Source of the DNA: Loxodes magnus
Lineage: Eukaryota > Ciliophora > Karyorelictea > Loxodida > Loxodidae
NCBI GenBank assembly: GCA_946699065.1
Contig: CAMPDV010000237.1
Coordinates: 62,001 to 126,000, forward strand
Direction of reading: 5' to 3'
DNA: 64,000 bases
Shown one piece after another: positions 25,601-40,795 of the stretch. Positions within the stretch are counted from its first letter, which is position 1. Every line of letters begins with the position of its first letter. The position numbers and the translations under genes are program-made. Below the pieces are notes generated by a model, which did not search any database, had not been told where the DNA came from, and saw only the letters and a list, made by a program, of their open reading frames with translations.

Positions 25601-27000
25601 TTTAATTTATAAAGTAAGCAAACTTCTAAGGAATTAAATTAATTGTATTTTTTAATTTTTAGGATATTTTTTCTATGTTATCTTTCAGTCTATTTGCTCT
25701 AATTATTCTTAGGAGTAAACATCTTTAAGATACTTATTTGGTTATGAATTTGTATTTATCATTCTATTTTGTCTAAGAACTAGTTTTGCTTTATATTATT
25801 ATTCTTATAAAAAAGATTATCGAATTTATGATTTCTCTAAGAGCTTTGGAAAATACTCTTAAATTTTATTTATTATTTACTTTAAGTATATCTTTAGAGT
25901 GAAGAATAAAGAAGTATACTACTTCTTATTTTCCTTATCTCATTTAATAATCTAATAATTTTTTCTAAGTCTTTATTACTCTGATAATCATTTATTTTAA
26001 ACTGATAGGCTGTTCAGATATTATTATTGAGAAAAAATTTGCCAATCTCTTTCCTAATTGTTATTCTTGTCTTTGAAAATGGGTTTGGTCTATTTAAAAA
26101 TCGGAATATATTTCATTTTCACCTACATTTTAACTTATTATACATTTTTATTCCTTATTTTTCAGTTCATTTTAAATCGATAAGGAGTTAAGGTTTAATA
26201 TTTTTCTTTTATATCGATTAATGGTTAAATGTATCTTGTGTAATTTATATAGTAAATTGAAGGTATTGAAATATACTTATTATATTAGAGCAAAACTTTT
26301 TTGTTATGATGTAGCTTTTTTATAATTTATCTTCTTGCTGAATTTCAAGTTCAAAGTAATAAACTTTTATCTTTATCAATAACTTTATTTGTACTGCTAT
26401 CCTAATATCAATTCTTAAATTTTGAATAAAGCCCTTATCACAAGGTTTATTGTTTCAGGTTCTACTCAAACATATATTTTCAGACTTTTTTAAAGTCTTT
26501 TTATTTAATAAAACTATGCCTTATTTACTTAAATCTCATTATGAATTTTGTTCTAGTGTTAATGATAAATTTTTCTTGAAATTGTATTTAATTTAACTTG
26601 AAATATAGAAATTTATGTACTTGATTATCTATTTTTCTAAGAATTATTTTATGATGGCTCTACTTTATTGTTTAAGTTAGAAACTAAATTCTTAATTCAA
26701 ATACTATTTTATTATATCTTTCCTTGTTTAAATCTAGAGATTTGCGTTTTTTATGCTTATGCCACTTCTTAAAAAGCATGCTGCTAATATTATACTTCTG
26801 CTAATAAGTCTCTTCTTTAATTGAGGACAAAAGTAAAATTTACTTTGAATCTAATTTATTTTCTTCATTCATTTAAACTTTCAATCTTATAAACTTTTTA
26901 TTCAGCTAACTTTAGTTATTTTCACAAACTTAGATAGGCTACAATTCTTATAGTTATCTTATTCTTAAATTAATTTATATAAGATAGATGCTGCTAACTA
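22668..27000 (-). other. Minus-strand coding-like region upstream of copy 1
   Basis: The minus strand reads as protein-like sequence for about 4.3 kb, with TGA sparse in one frame, but a second frame shows weak similarity to the ORF upstream of copy 2 (for example an NIYNL segment). The true exon structure is therefore unresolved, probably because of further tiny introns. Hydrophobic, Y/I/L-rich segments suggest a membrane protein. It may be the 5' half of the copy 1 gene or a separate gene. Confidence 0.35.
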
Positions 27001-27475
27001 AATTTTAATAGTATAGGATTAAATAGGCATCATTAAATAAAGTGTATATATACCATAAAATCATACTAGCGAAGGTAGATTAAGAGTCTTACTAATAGTC
27101 TAAAACTAACTATAGACTACTAACTTTAGTTCTACCTATTGTTAAGCTTTACTAATAATGCGTCAAATCTTCCAATATAATGACGTTTCGTTAACTATCT
27201 AGATGTTTAGAATAATTGAGAATAAGGATAATTTTTGGATTTTGAGCTTTATGCTTAAAATTTTTGCGTGACATAAAGGAAAATTAAAATATATGGATAT
27301 TAAATATTTTATTGAATATAGGGATTTTAGTATTAAGAAAGGAGAATTAGATATAAAAATAAAAGCTTGTTTCATATTTGAGAGATAATAGATTAGATAA
27401 TCACAATTTTAAGAACTAGTGATTAATATTTCGAATCAATGAAGTATTTAATGAGTTTTAAAGCATATTTAATAA

Positions 27476-27548
27476 GCCGGTTTAGCTCAGTCGGTAGAGC
27501 GCCAGCCTTTTAAGCTGGTGGTCAAGGGTTCAAGTCCCTTAGTCGGCG
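27476..27548 (+). tRNA. tRNA-Lys (anticodon TTT)
   Basis: A 73-nt cloverleaf: acceptor GCCGGTT/AGTCGGC, D arm TAGCTCAGTCGGTAGAGC, anticodon arm CCAGC-CTTTTAA-GCTGG with TTT, T arm AAGGGTTCAAGTCCCTT, followed by a T-run terminator. All invariant positions are intact. Confidence 0.96.
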
Positions 27549-28496
27549 TTTTATTGAATTTTAATATAAGAACTTAAATTTATACTGACTCCCTTAATTT
27601 ATAAATTAAGATATAAAATCTTAGCAATATAAATAGTGAGATAATTATATTAACTAGATAGGCAGACTTTAATGCAATGTCCAGATATTTAAAATTTTCA
27701 CATTTCCAAATAACTGGATAACAGACTTAGTTTTCAATCCATTTTAAACTTTTTATGAAAAACCTTAAAAAATCATAAAATATAATATAAATTTTATTAT
27801 ATGCAATTTTTATCTTTTTTAGCTTTTTCCTTAACTCCTAGATATTTTTTCTATCTTACCAAATTTATCAATAATTTTAAAAAATTTGATTTAGTTTTGT
27901 TGAATCAATTTATAAAATGAAGATTAAATTTAATTTTTTTGTTTCTAAAGGAATAAAAACACTCTTTGTATGCTTTTTTCTCTATAATCTAAATTTTTTT
28001 TTCTTTAAATAATAAAAGATTTTTTTCAGCTTTTCTCTTCTTTTAATTAATTTTATAATAATTTTATTAAAAAAATAATTAAAATAAATTTCTATTTAGA
28101 TGTATGAACACAATCAAGACATTTCTCAAAGCTAAATCATTTAATTATTTTCAGCTGAAATTAATTTAAATCACCAGTTTTTAGCTTTTTACGAAATAAA
28201 AAATAAATTTATTAATTATCCAATTTCTTTAATTATTTTACCCTTACCTTCTTCTTAATTTTATTAATATAAAACAGATATTTATTTTATAAGCTTTAAA
28301 ATAGATTTATATTATTACATTATATTTCTTGAACTCTTTAGTCATTTCAATATAATTGTTGTAGCTATAAATGTTTAGGTGAAAAAATATCTCACTATTC
28401 AACTTTTAAAATTTCATTCTTACATTTTTTCTTTAAACCTTCCTTATTAATATAGAAGATATAATTGTGTTTTTTACTTAAGCATATCGATTTTTT
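27549..28496. other. AT-rich spacer before the tubulin inverted repeat
   Basis: No gene supported. Confidence 0.45.
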
Positions 28497-28765
28497 TATG
28501 GTTATGGAAATATTAACCCTTCAATTATAATTTTTTAATATAGAGTGAAAAATTAAATATTTTCATTACTTTTGAAAGAACAAATTAAATAGTTACTTTC
28601 TAGAACACTCTAAATTAAGTTTTTAGAATTCTATTTTCCATATTTAGTCTTTTATCAGAATTTAACAGATAACAATTAAAGCCTTTAGATAAATCTTTTA
28701 TTCAAATCTAAACTTTTTTACTTACAATTTTCTTTTGGGTTGAAGGTTTGGGTAAGAAAATTTAG

Positions 28766-28773
28766 TATAAATA
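28766..28773 (+). promoter_or_regulatory. TATA-like element of alpha-tubulin gene 1
   Basis: TATAAATA 47 nt upstream of the ATG, in a segment conserved between both arms. Promoter role is inferred. Confidence 0.5.
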
Positions 28774-28812
28774 CCTCATCCATTTTTTCTTTTATTCGTC
28801 CCTAGAGACAAA

Positions 28813-30177
<1,365 letters not shown>

Positions 30178-30517
30178 GAACCTCAGAAACAATAATTAAT
30201 TTTTATATTCATAAAAATATTTGGTAAAAAATAACTAAGATATTGGGTATTTAGATTAAATGTTTAAGAGAGTGTGTGAGTAAATAATTTATTACATTTA
30301 AAGGATGTTCTATAGAAAAAGAATAAAATGAATTGGTTTAATAATATTATATAAATAATGAAATGATGAAAGTAATAAGTTCTGTTTTTAGAAGCAAGAG
30401 TAAGAAATGTTCGAATGTATTTAAGATCGAAAATATCTTTCTAAAAAGATTTAATAAAATATTCGAGAGCAATTTCAATTATCGATCTTTTATTTTTAAT
30501 TAGTTTTATTTTTAAGG

Positions 30518-33500
30518 AGATATATAATTTTTTTAATTTTAATATTATTGCTTTTATAAATTTTTTTAAATTAATTAAAAATAGATGATATTATACATTT
30601 TTACATCTTTTTTTAAAAAGGAAAAAATTTATTAACAATTTCTTCTTTAATGCCCATCTAATTTTACCTAGCAATTTTCTTTTATTTATCAAATCCTGAC
30701 AGATTAAAATAATTGGAAAGCTTAAGATTAAAAATAAATATGAGCCAAGATTATTCATTTTCTTCAAAATTTAGCAAGTACCGATATAATTCTTGAATAC
30801 TACTTAAATACTTTTAATACAGAAAATAAAGGAAAAAGTAATGAAAAAATTATTTTTTGATTTATATATGGAATTTGAGTATAGGCAAATAATGTGAAAG
30901 GTCTAGAAATTCAAATCCAAAAAAATTTTTATAAAAAAACTACCTTTGACTTAGAATTTTGTTTCTGATAGATTCAATATTATATCTAATTTTTTTAAAG
31001 GATGAAGAAGGACATATAGCCCTTATATAAAATATGAACAAAGATAGAATCCTTTTATGATCTATAATTAAAAGCCTAATAAAACGAAAAAAAAATTTAA
31101 ACGAGACTAAATCTCGAAAGATAAGAAAAAAGCTAAAAAATTCAAATTTTTTTAATAAAGACCTTAAATGGCATTTACATGTTTCAAAGAATAAATTAAG
31201 ATTGAAATAAAAGCTAGGAAACTCAAATATTAAGTAAAAGAAGTAAGAGTTTAGAAAAGATATAACATTTTATTTCAAGGAACCTAATGAAAATCTATTA
31301 CAAGTTTAAAGGATAAAAGACCTCATAAGATACATTATTTTAAAAGGAGCTGAAAAAACTCTTGCAGACGATATCGTAATTATATCTTTAATTTATTTAA
31401 ATCATAAGAAAGAAGTACTGGGTTCATTTTTTATTTTCTCTTTTCAAAAGAATTTTTTTGATAAACGTAGTATTTAGGATTCAATTTAAAATTTTTTTTT
31501 ATAACTTTCTGAATTTTAATCTCAATAAATTTTTAATTTTAATTTGATGTTTTAATATAAATAGATATCTTTCGCATTTAATTTTACAAAAAATTGAAAT
31601 TTATCATTAATTTTAAATTTTAAAATTTATTATGTTTTTTACTATTTACTATTTACTTAAACTTAAATTATTTTATTTTTATTAGATTCTAGATTATTAA
31701 CATTTTTATTTTACTACTTCTCTGCCTATCTTTCTTTTTAAGAAATATTTCTTATTTTAATTTAAAAAATTGAAAAAACTATTTTATTATGCTTTTTAAA
31801 ACATAACTCGAAGCAAAAGTTTTTTCATTATACTTTTTATCTATATTATTTTAAATTTTTAAATTTTCTAGTATTTTTTAGTTAAGATTGCTTTAAAGAA
31901 TTTTTTATTATTTATTTTATTATTTAATTAAATTTGAATAAAAAATCAATTTTTTTAAATTTTTTATTTTAATTATTTGTATGTTTTATTTAATTTTTTT
32001 ATACAAATCTAAGAATGCTGTTTTTGCTTAACTTAATTTAAATCTATATATTTATATTTTAGACATTAAAAATTATCTTTTTATAAAAGATTTATACAAA
32101 TAGATAAACTTTAATTATTCAATTGTATATCATCATTCTAGTAATGCATAAAGTCCTTATCAACGCTTTTTCATGCATTCAATATCAGAAATAGCAAATT
32201 AAGTTTTAATTTTATTTATTTTTAATACTTTAGTTTTTAATTTAATAGCATTCAAATAAATAATGGAAAAATATGCTAAATTAATATTAATTTTTTGATA
32301 TTATTAAATTTAATTAGTTTAAATTTAAATATTTAATAAGAAACAAATTAATGTAAAAACAGAGAAAAATATATTTAACTTAGTATAAAAATTTGAATTT
32401 TTTTTGAAGTTAGAAGAAAGTTTACATATTTATTAAGTAAATAGAAATTTATAACTAAAGTATCAATTTTACATTTTTACAGAATATAAATATTAATTTG
32501 ATTGGATTAAAATAAAGATATAATATTAAGCTCTATATCAGAACAAAATGTATATTCTTATAAAAAAATTATGAGCTATTCAAATATTTAATTTTTTTTA
32601 AATAATTTACCATATTTAAATTTTTAAATTTTTTTTTTTGAAAAAAAATTAAAATTTTGTATAATTATTTAATATAAAAAATTTTTGATTAAAATATTAT
32701 AATTTAAATTGATTATTAAAAAAACTTATTGGAATAAGATAATTAGAAAGGAAATCAATATTTAAATATTAAAAATTAAAAATTGAAGCAGAGTTTTAAA
32801 ATATTTCTTTTATAAAATATAATTATTTGTCATTATTAACGTAATTTTTTAATAAGAAAATAAAAATTTTCATTATAAAATTTAAAACGAAATGAAAAAT
32901 AGAATTTTAGTTTTAAAATACTTATAAAAATTTTATTTTATTTAAATTAAATTAAATGAGATTAAAGTTATTTAAAATATTTTTATTAGGAAATTTTTTC
33001 TTTAAATTTATTTTTTATATTTCTATTGATTTTAGTTTTATATTTTATTTATATTATTTACTTTTTCTTTTGTAGTTTTCTAATATTTAGCTTCTATTTT
33101 CCATTCTTTGTATTATATTCTAAAATTTATTAATTTTAATTTTTTTTTATTTTACAGTTATAAATAAACTTATTTTAATCTTTTTTAATTATATGAATTT
33201 CATTTTTGAATTAATAAGTTTAATTTAGAATTATTATTTATTTTTTTATTTAAAATTAAAATATAAAATTCGATATTTTTGAAATAAATTTGTAATTTTT
33301 TCTTCTATTTTATTTAATTCTAGACTTTTTTATTAATTGGAGATTTTTTTTTTTGAAATTTATTAGATAAACTAAATTTAACAACTATATCTTATTTTTC
33401 CATATATTTGTTTAATAAATTAGGTTTTTATATTTTCTTAAACAAGCACTCCTTTTACTGAAACATTTAACATGCTTTCCAACACAATAAAATAAAAATA

Positions 33501-34337
33501 TTCTAAAGATCTTTTCAAATTTTTACATATCCATTATTTTGTTTCATTAATTTTTTTAAAATTAATATTTTTAAAGTTAAATCTGATTATTTTTGAGATT
33601 TGAGATTTTTACAATTATATTTATTCAGGTTTAATTTACTTCCTAAATTTATTTTTTTAGAACTTTCTATAATAAATAAAGTTTTTCGCAATTATCTTTG
33701 AAAACTTATAAATTTTTGTAGATAAATAAATAAAATTTTTTTTATTTTATTTAAAAATAAATTTAACGTGAAATCATATTTTTATAAAAGGTAAAATTTA
33801 AGTTATTATACGTTTATTATCTTACACCAATTAATTTTTATTTGATAAAAAATTATTGATCTTTAAATGTTAGAGGAAATTATTTTTATGAAATTAATAT
33901 TTCGATTCAGTTTAAATTCAATTAAACAAATAATATTATTTAATATCTGTTTCTTTATATAGATTTCTAATAAAATAAAGACTATTTATTTAAAAATTCT
34001 AATTTATTAATTTCATAAAATAAATAGAATATCATAAAAAATATAAAAAGAATCCTAATTTTTTACAAAAATAAAGCAAAGCAAATATAATATTATTAAA
34101 ATCGTACAAAAAGCTGCATTAAATAGAATTCATGACTGAAGGTATATTTTTTGGAAAATAAGTTCTCTTTATAATTCTACAAGAGTAAAAATAGGAAGAA
34201 TAAATTAAAAAAATTTGAAAAATTCAAATTAAAAAATTAAAAACAAAAAAAAATCGAAATCGAAGAACTAAATAATCTGAAAAGAAAAAGCTGCAACATA
34301 ATAACTTAAAAATATAAAAAATATGTATTTTATAAAA
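30518..34337. other. Spacer of the tubulin inverted repeat
   Basis: 3.8 kb of extremely AT-rich sequence between the two arms. No stable frame, tRNA or known repeat is seen; both tubulin genes are transcribed toward it. Confidence 0.5.
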
Positions 34338-34677
34338 AATTAAAAATAAAACTAATTAAAAATAAAATATTGATAATTGAAATTGCTCTCGAATATTTTA
34401 TTAAATCTTTTTAGAAAGATATTTTCGATCTTAAATACATTCGAACATTTCTTACTCTTGCTTCTAAAAACAGAACTTATTACTTTCATCATTTCATTAT
34501 TTATATAATATTATTAAACCAATTCATTTTATTCTTTTTCTATAGAACATCCTTTAAATGTAATAAATTATTTACTCACACACTCTCTTAAACATTTAAT
34601 CTAAATACCCAATATCTTAGTTATTTTTTACCAAATATTTTTATGAATATAAAAATTAATTATTGTTTCTGAGGTTC

Positions 34678-36042
<1,365 letters not shown>

Positions 36043-36081
36043 TTTGTCTCTAGGGACGAATAAAAGAAAAAATGGATGAGG

Positions 36082-36089
36082 TATTTATA
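36082..36089 (-). promoter_or_regulatory. TATA-like element of alpha-tubulin gene 2
   Basis: Same TATAAATA element in mirror position to that of copy 1 (28766-28773). Promoter role is inferred. Confidence 0.5.
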
Positions 36090-36358
36090 CTAAATTTTCT
36101 TACCCAAACCTTCAACCCAAAAGAAAATTGTAAGTAAAAAAGTTTAGATTTGAATAAAAGATTTATCTAAAGGCTTTAATTGTTATCTGTTAAATTCTGA
36201 TAAAATACTAAATATGGAAAATAGAATACTAAAAACTTAATTTAGAGTGTTCTAGAAAGTAACTATTTAATTTGTTCTTTCAAAAGTAATTAAAATATTT
36301 AATTTTTCACTTTATATTAAAAAACTATAATTGAAAGGATAATATTTCCATAACCATA

Positions 36359-37507
36359 CAAATATTTTGAGAAAACATATTTAGATAAGCTCTTAATGAT
36401 ATAGTTTTAAGTTGAATTAATAGGATTTATAAATATTTTAAAAACTACTTGTTCTTATATATCTGATTTTAGAATGATATAGATCAAATAATTAAGAAAA
36501 GTAAAAAAAAGTTTAAAGATTTTAGAAATAAGAATAAATTTAGCAATATAATCAAATATAATCTCTGCAAAGAACTTGAATCACTTAATCTTGCTCTAGA
36601 AATAATTTAATAAAATAAAAAATACATTTACAAGTATATTTATAAAGAGAAGGTTTAAACATATATTATCCTTCTAAATCTTTAAATTTAGTTCTGTCTA
36701 TTAAAATTTTATCAATTAGATAATTAAGAAAAACTATTGTTAAAAGTAAATTTTCTAAATAATTTATCATTATTGAATATAGCTGCAAATATAATTAGAT
36801 TTTATAATTAGTTTGACTTAACGAAGTTAAATATCCTTAATAATTATTTTTTAAGTAAAAAGTAAATTAACATAACTATCAACGAATAACTTTCTACTAA
36901 AGTTGAGCAATATATTTTCTTCAGTTATTATATTATAATAAAAGATTTAATTTAAACTTTAAAAATTTACACATTCTTAAAAAATTGTATATAAAAGCTT
37001 TTATAAATTATATGAGGGCTATAATTCTACTCAATAGCTCAGGTTTAATAATTTATAGCAAAGAAATTTAGAAGAGAAGTATAGTTATTTTTCTATTTAC
37101 CAAGAAATGATTTTTTAATAAAATAATAAATTTCAAAGATTTTTAATTATTTTACATTATTTTTGAGTTAAATAAATTTTAGGTATTATGGTTTATTTAA
37201 AGCTTTAATAACTATTTATAGATTTTCCTCGCATTTTATTTAAAATTTCTACAACTTAATATTTGCATCATATTCTCTCTCATATAAGTGTCAATCTTTA
37301 TTGTGAGTATTTATTTTTATTTTAATAGATTTTCAAGTTATTTGATATTTTTTACGTAGCCGAAGCGATTTGTTTAAAGAAATTTTTATCTCTGCTTAAA
37401 AAAATTATATGTCATTCTGTAATTTAAGGTTTTGAAAGCAAATTTATATAGTTATTTAGATATTAAATAAAGATTCAATTTTATTTATTTCTTAAAATAA
37501 AGAAAAG
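36359..37507. other. AT-rich spacer
   Basis: No gene supported between the tubulin arm and the tRNA-like gene. Confidence 0.4.
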
Positions 37508-37590
37508 TACAGACAGCTGGGAATCGAACCCACGACCTCCCACATGTCTTAATAAAAATTGCGGGCGTCATGCCACTAGACCATGTCTGC
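37508..37590 (-). tRNA. tRNA-like gene with 17-nt anticodon loop (Pro/Gly-like body)
   Basis: The minus strand shows acceptor GCAGACA/TGTCTGT, A box TGGTCTAGTGG, B box GGTTCGATTCC, anticodon stem CCCGC/GTGGG and a 5-nt variable loop AGGTC. This is a proper tRNA body except that the anticodon loop is 17 nt instead of 7. An intron of about 10 nt in the loop would explain it, but no simple removal puts the expected T at position 33, so the anticodon is unclear. The body resembles eukaryotic tRNA-Pro or tRNA-Gly. It could be a functional intron-bearing tRNA or a pseudogene with an insertion. Confidence 0.65.
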
Positions 37591-40500
37591 TTTTATAATT
37601 TAGTTAACTATTGCTTAAATAATGAAATTTCTATTACTCTTCGATATTTAAATCTTAAAGTTTATAATATCTTATTATGCTTTACTTTTGTTTCAAGGAA
37701 GCTTTATAGAAATAATAACTTCATAATGAAGATAATTAAATTATTGGTGCTTTAAACATTTGATTTATAATTTTAAATGAACATAATATTTATCTCACAT
37801 TCTTATAAAATTATTCATTAAATCTCTCATTAAAGAATCTTTTGAGAGTTTATATGATAAATTAAAGTAAAATCTCTAAGAAGCAATATAAATATCGTAG
37901 ATATTGATAAAATAGATATCAGATTTATGTTATTGAGTCTTTAAATAAAATAAATTCTTTTAATTTTTAGAGTTTATCTTAGAGATTTTCGTTTAACATC
38001 TCTAACCAAGATTTAGATCCATAAAAAGAAATTAATTTTAATAAATATAAAAGAGTGTAAGCAGTAAGAAAGATCGAGCAAATATCTATTGAGACTAAAA
38101 CAGAAAGTGCTTATATTTAATTTAGATTGATTAACTTATGAAGATAAAATATTAAATTTTATAAAATTTTAACTAAAATTAATTAAAATTTGCTAATTAA
38201 GTTACAAGTGATAAAAAGCAAATAATTTAATTTCTAACAGAAATAAGAATTAAACATAAGAGATGAAAATATAAATATTTTGTATAGAAAACTTATTATA
38301 ATTTGTTTAATTATTTAATAAATAAAAAAAATATTTTTATATGGCATCATTTATAAAGAAAATTTATAAGTGCATTAATAAGAAATAAAGGAAAAAAAAT
38401 TAAATAGATTATTTTATTAATTATAAAAAAAAATAAAGAAGCTTAAAATTAAAAATAAAGCAAAAATGGAGATAATTGAAGAATTTTTATGAAAACAATG
38501 TATTTAGTTTAAAATTATTTTATAAATTGAAAGATATGTATAAAAAGACCACTTTAAGTAAATTTAAATGAAAAATAGAAAAAGTGATTTTTTTAAGTAA
38601 ATTTGCTATGTTGAAATGAATACTTAAAGACTTATCTTTTAAATAAAATTTAGTAATGATTAAATTATTAATAGCTAATTCAAAAACTTTTTTATAAATA
38701 AATTATTTATATTTTTGTTTTAGATAAAATAAATTAAATGAGAATATATTATGAAAAGTTTCTTCAAAAGTTTTAAAATTTAAAAATTTTTATAAGATTT
38801 TAAATATATAAAATTAAGAAAAATAAAATGACATATTTTAATAATTTTTATTCGGCTAAACATAAATAGGTTCAATTTATCTGAAATTGTAACGAAAAAA
38901 TATAAAGAACAAGGTTATTTATAAAAAAAATTTTGAGTCTTTAAGAAATAATAAATATTTTACAATTTATTATATTTTTCTAATCAATTATACTTTCGTC
39001 ATTATCTCAAATAGTTTAAAATATTAATATATATTTAGAAATATCAAACAAATTATCTCAAGAGAATATAAAATTTATTGATTGCTTCCAATTACACTTA
39101 CTTAAGTTTTTCTTCAAATTATAACTTTCTTTGATCTACTAGTTTTTTACAATTATTTGATAAAATTTAATTTATTTACATGATAAAATCATCTTTTTTT
39201 TATAAAAGTAATTTATCGCATTTATATTAAACTTTTTGAATATCTAAATTCTTACATAATAAAGCTTTAAGCAAATTTCTGTAATTTTATGATAAATGAA
39301 TGTTTCTTCAGTTCTTTATACACTTTAGTGTTTTTTTAATTATTTTTATAAATATTTAATTATTTAAATAAATTATTTTTAAATTTTTAATATCCTAAAT
39401 CTTTTACATCCTTAATTTAATTATCTCTAAATTATATTAATATACTAGTTTAAATATTTTAAATTAATAAAATAAATTTTAGATTTTATAAATTTTTAAA
39501 CTTCTAACTAAATTAAAAATTTATAAATTATTTCATAAAAAAAATTTAAGTTTTATTGAATTTATTTTATTTTTGACTTTATTTACTTGTAAGAAAACAT
39601 AAAAAATTAATATCTTTTAATATTTTATTATTACTTAAAATTTTATTTTTATCCTTATTTTTTTCTAAATTTTCATTATTATTAATATTAAATTTTTGAG
39701 TATGCTCTTTTTATTTACGTAAAAACATTTTTTTCAACTAACTAAGAAGGTAAAATTTTTTTAAAAAAATATTAAGATTGATTTACATAAAATCGTTTCG
39801 AAAACATAATATTAATCCAAATAAAAATGTTCTTTACTAAAGGTTTTTAAGGGAAAATCTACTGTTAATGGAGGTTTTAAAAAGAAGTGATAAAAAATTT
39901 AAAAATTTCATCTATCATTATTTATATTTAGTTTAAAAAAATAAAAGATAACTAAAGTATACTTATAAAAAAATTTCAAAAGTTTGCCTAATTTATATAA
40001 TCTGTTAAAAATTTAAAAAGTAAAGATTCCTAAACTATTTCTATTCTGATTTAAACCAACCTTTTAATAGCAGTTCGATGCTAAAAATCGCACACGTAAA
40101 AAAAAAGAAAAATATTATATTCAAAAAAAGAGATGATATAAAAGCCAAAATATTAATTTAAAAAAAGTTCTGTGAAATATATAAAGATTCTATTATCGAA
40201 AAAAAACTCATGATAAAAGAAAAAATTAAAAAAAATTATAAAAGCTTGAAAGACTATGTGTAAAATAAGAAAAAAAATAAAAAGAAAGAAATTTATCACA
40301 AAAAAATTATTAAAAAAATACCGTAGAAAATAGATAAAACTTATATTAAAAATTAAAGTTAAAAACCTTAAATAAAAATTTATAAACGAAAGTGAAAAAA
40401 GCAAAAATTAAAAGAAATAAAGAAAAAAAACTATAAAAATTAAAAAGTTTTATATTTAAGAAGAAAAATTCACAAAAAAATCTTTACATATGAAATTTAA

Positions 40501-40722
40501 AAAAAAAGAGGAAAAAATTCATTTATTTATGGTTAAAAAATAAAATTGTAAAATTTTTAAAAACTTAAGTATTAGTATCATCAACATTAAATGATTTTTA
40601 TAAAAACACAGATTTAGGAACTTTATCTCTTAATCATCAGGCAGAAGCCGACACTCAAATAGCTAAGCAAAATCGACATATCTATTAAATATTATCACTA
40701 AAAAAATGTAAAATAATAAAAA
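37591..40722. other. Long AT-rich region without supported gene
   Basis: Over 3 kb of A- and T-run-rich sequence between two tRNA genes; frames are open only because of composition. No motif found. Confidence 0.45.
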
Positions 40723-40795
40723 TGGAGAACACGGGTATCGATCCCGTTGCCTCTCGCATGCAAAGCGAGCGCTCTTCCATTTGAGCTAGTTCCCC
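40723..40795 (-). tRNA. tRNA-Ala (anticodon TGC)
   Basis: A 73-nt cloverleaf on the minus strand: acceptor GGGGAAC/GTTCTCC with the G3-U70 wobble that identifies tRNA-Ala, D arm TAGCTCAAATGGAAGAGC, anticodon arm CTCGC-TTTGCAT-GCGAG, and T arm ACGGGATCGATACCCGT. An A/T-rich tail follows. Confidence 0.95.

Noticed and set aside
40153..40404. Minus-strand ORF of 83 codons, almost all Phe/Leu/Ile
   Set aside because: Composition follows from an A-rich plus strand; low complexity with no motif.
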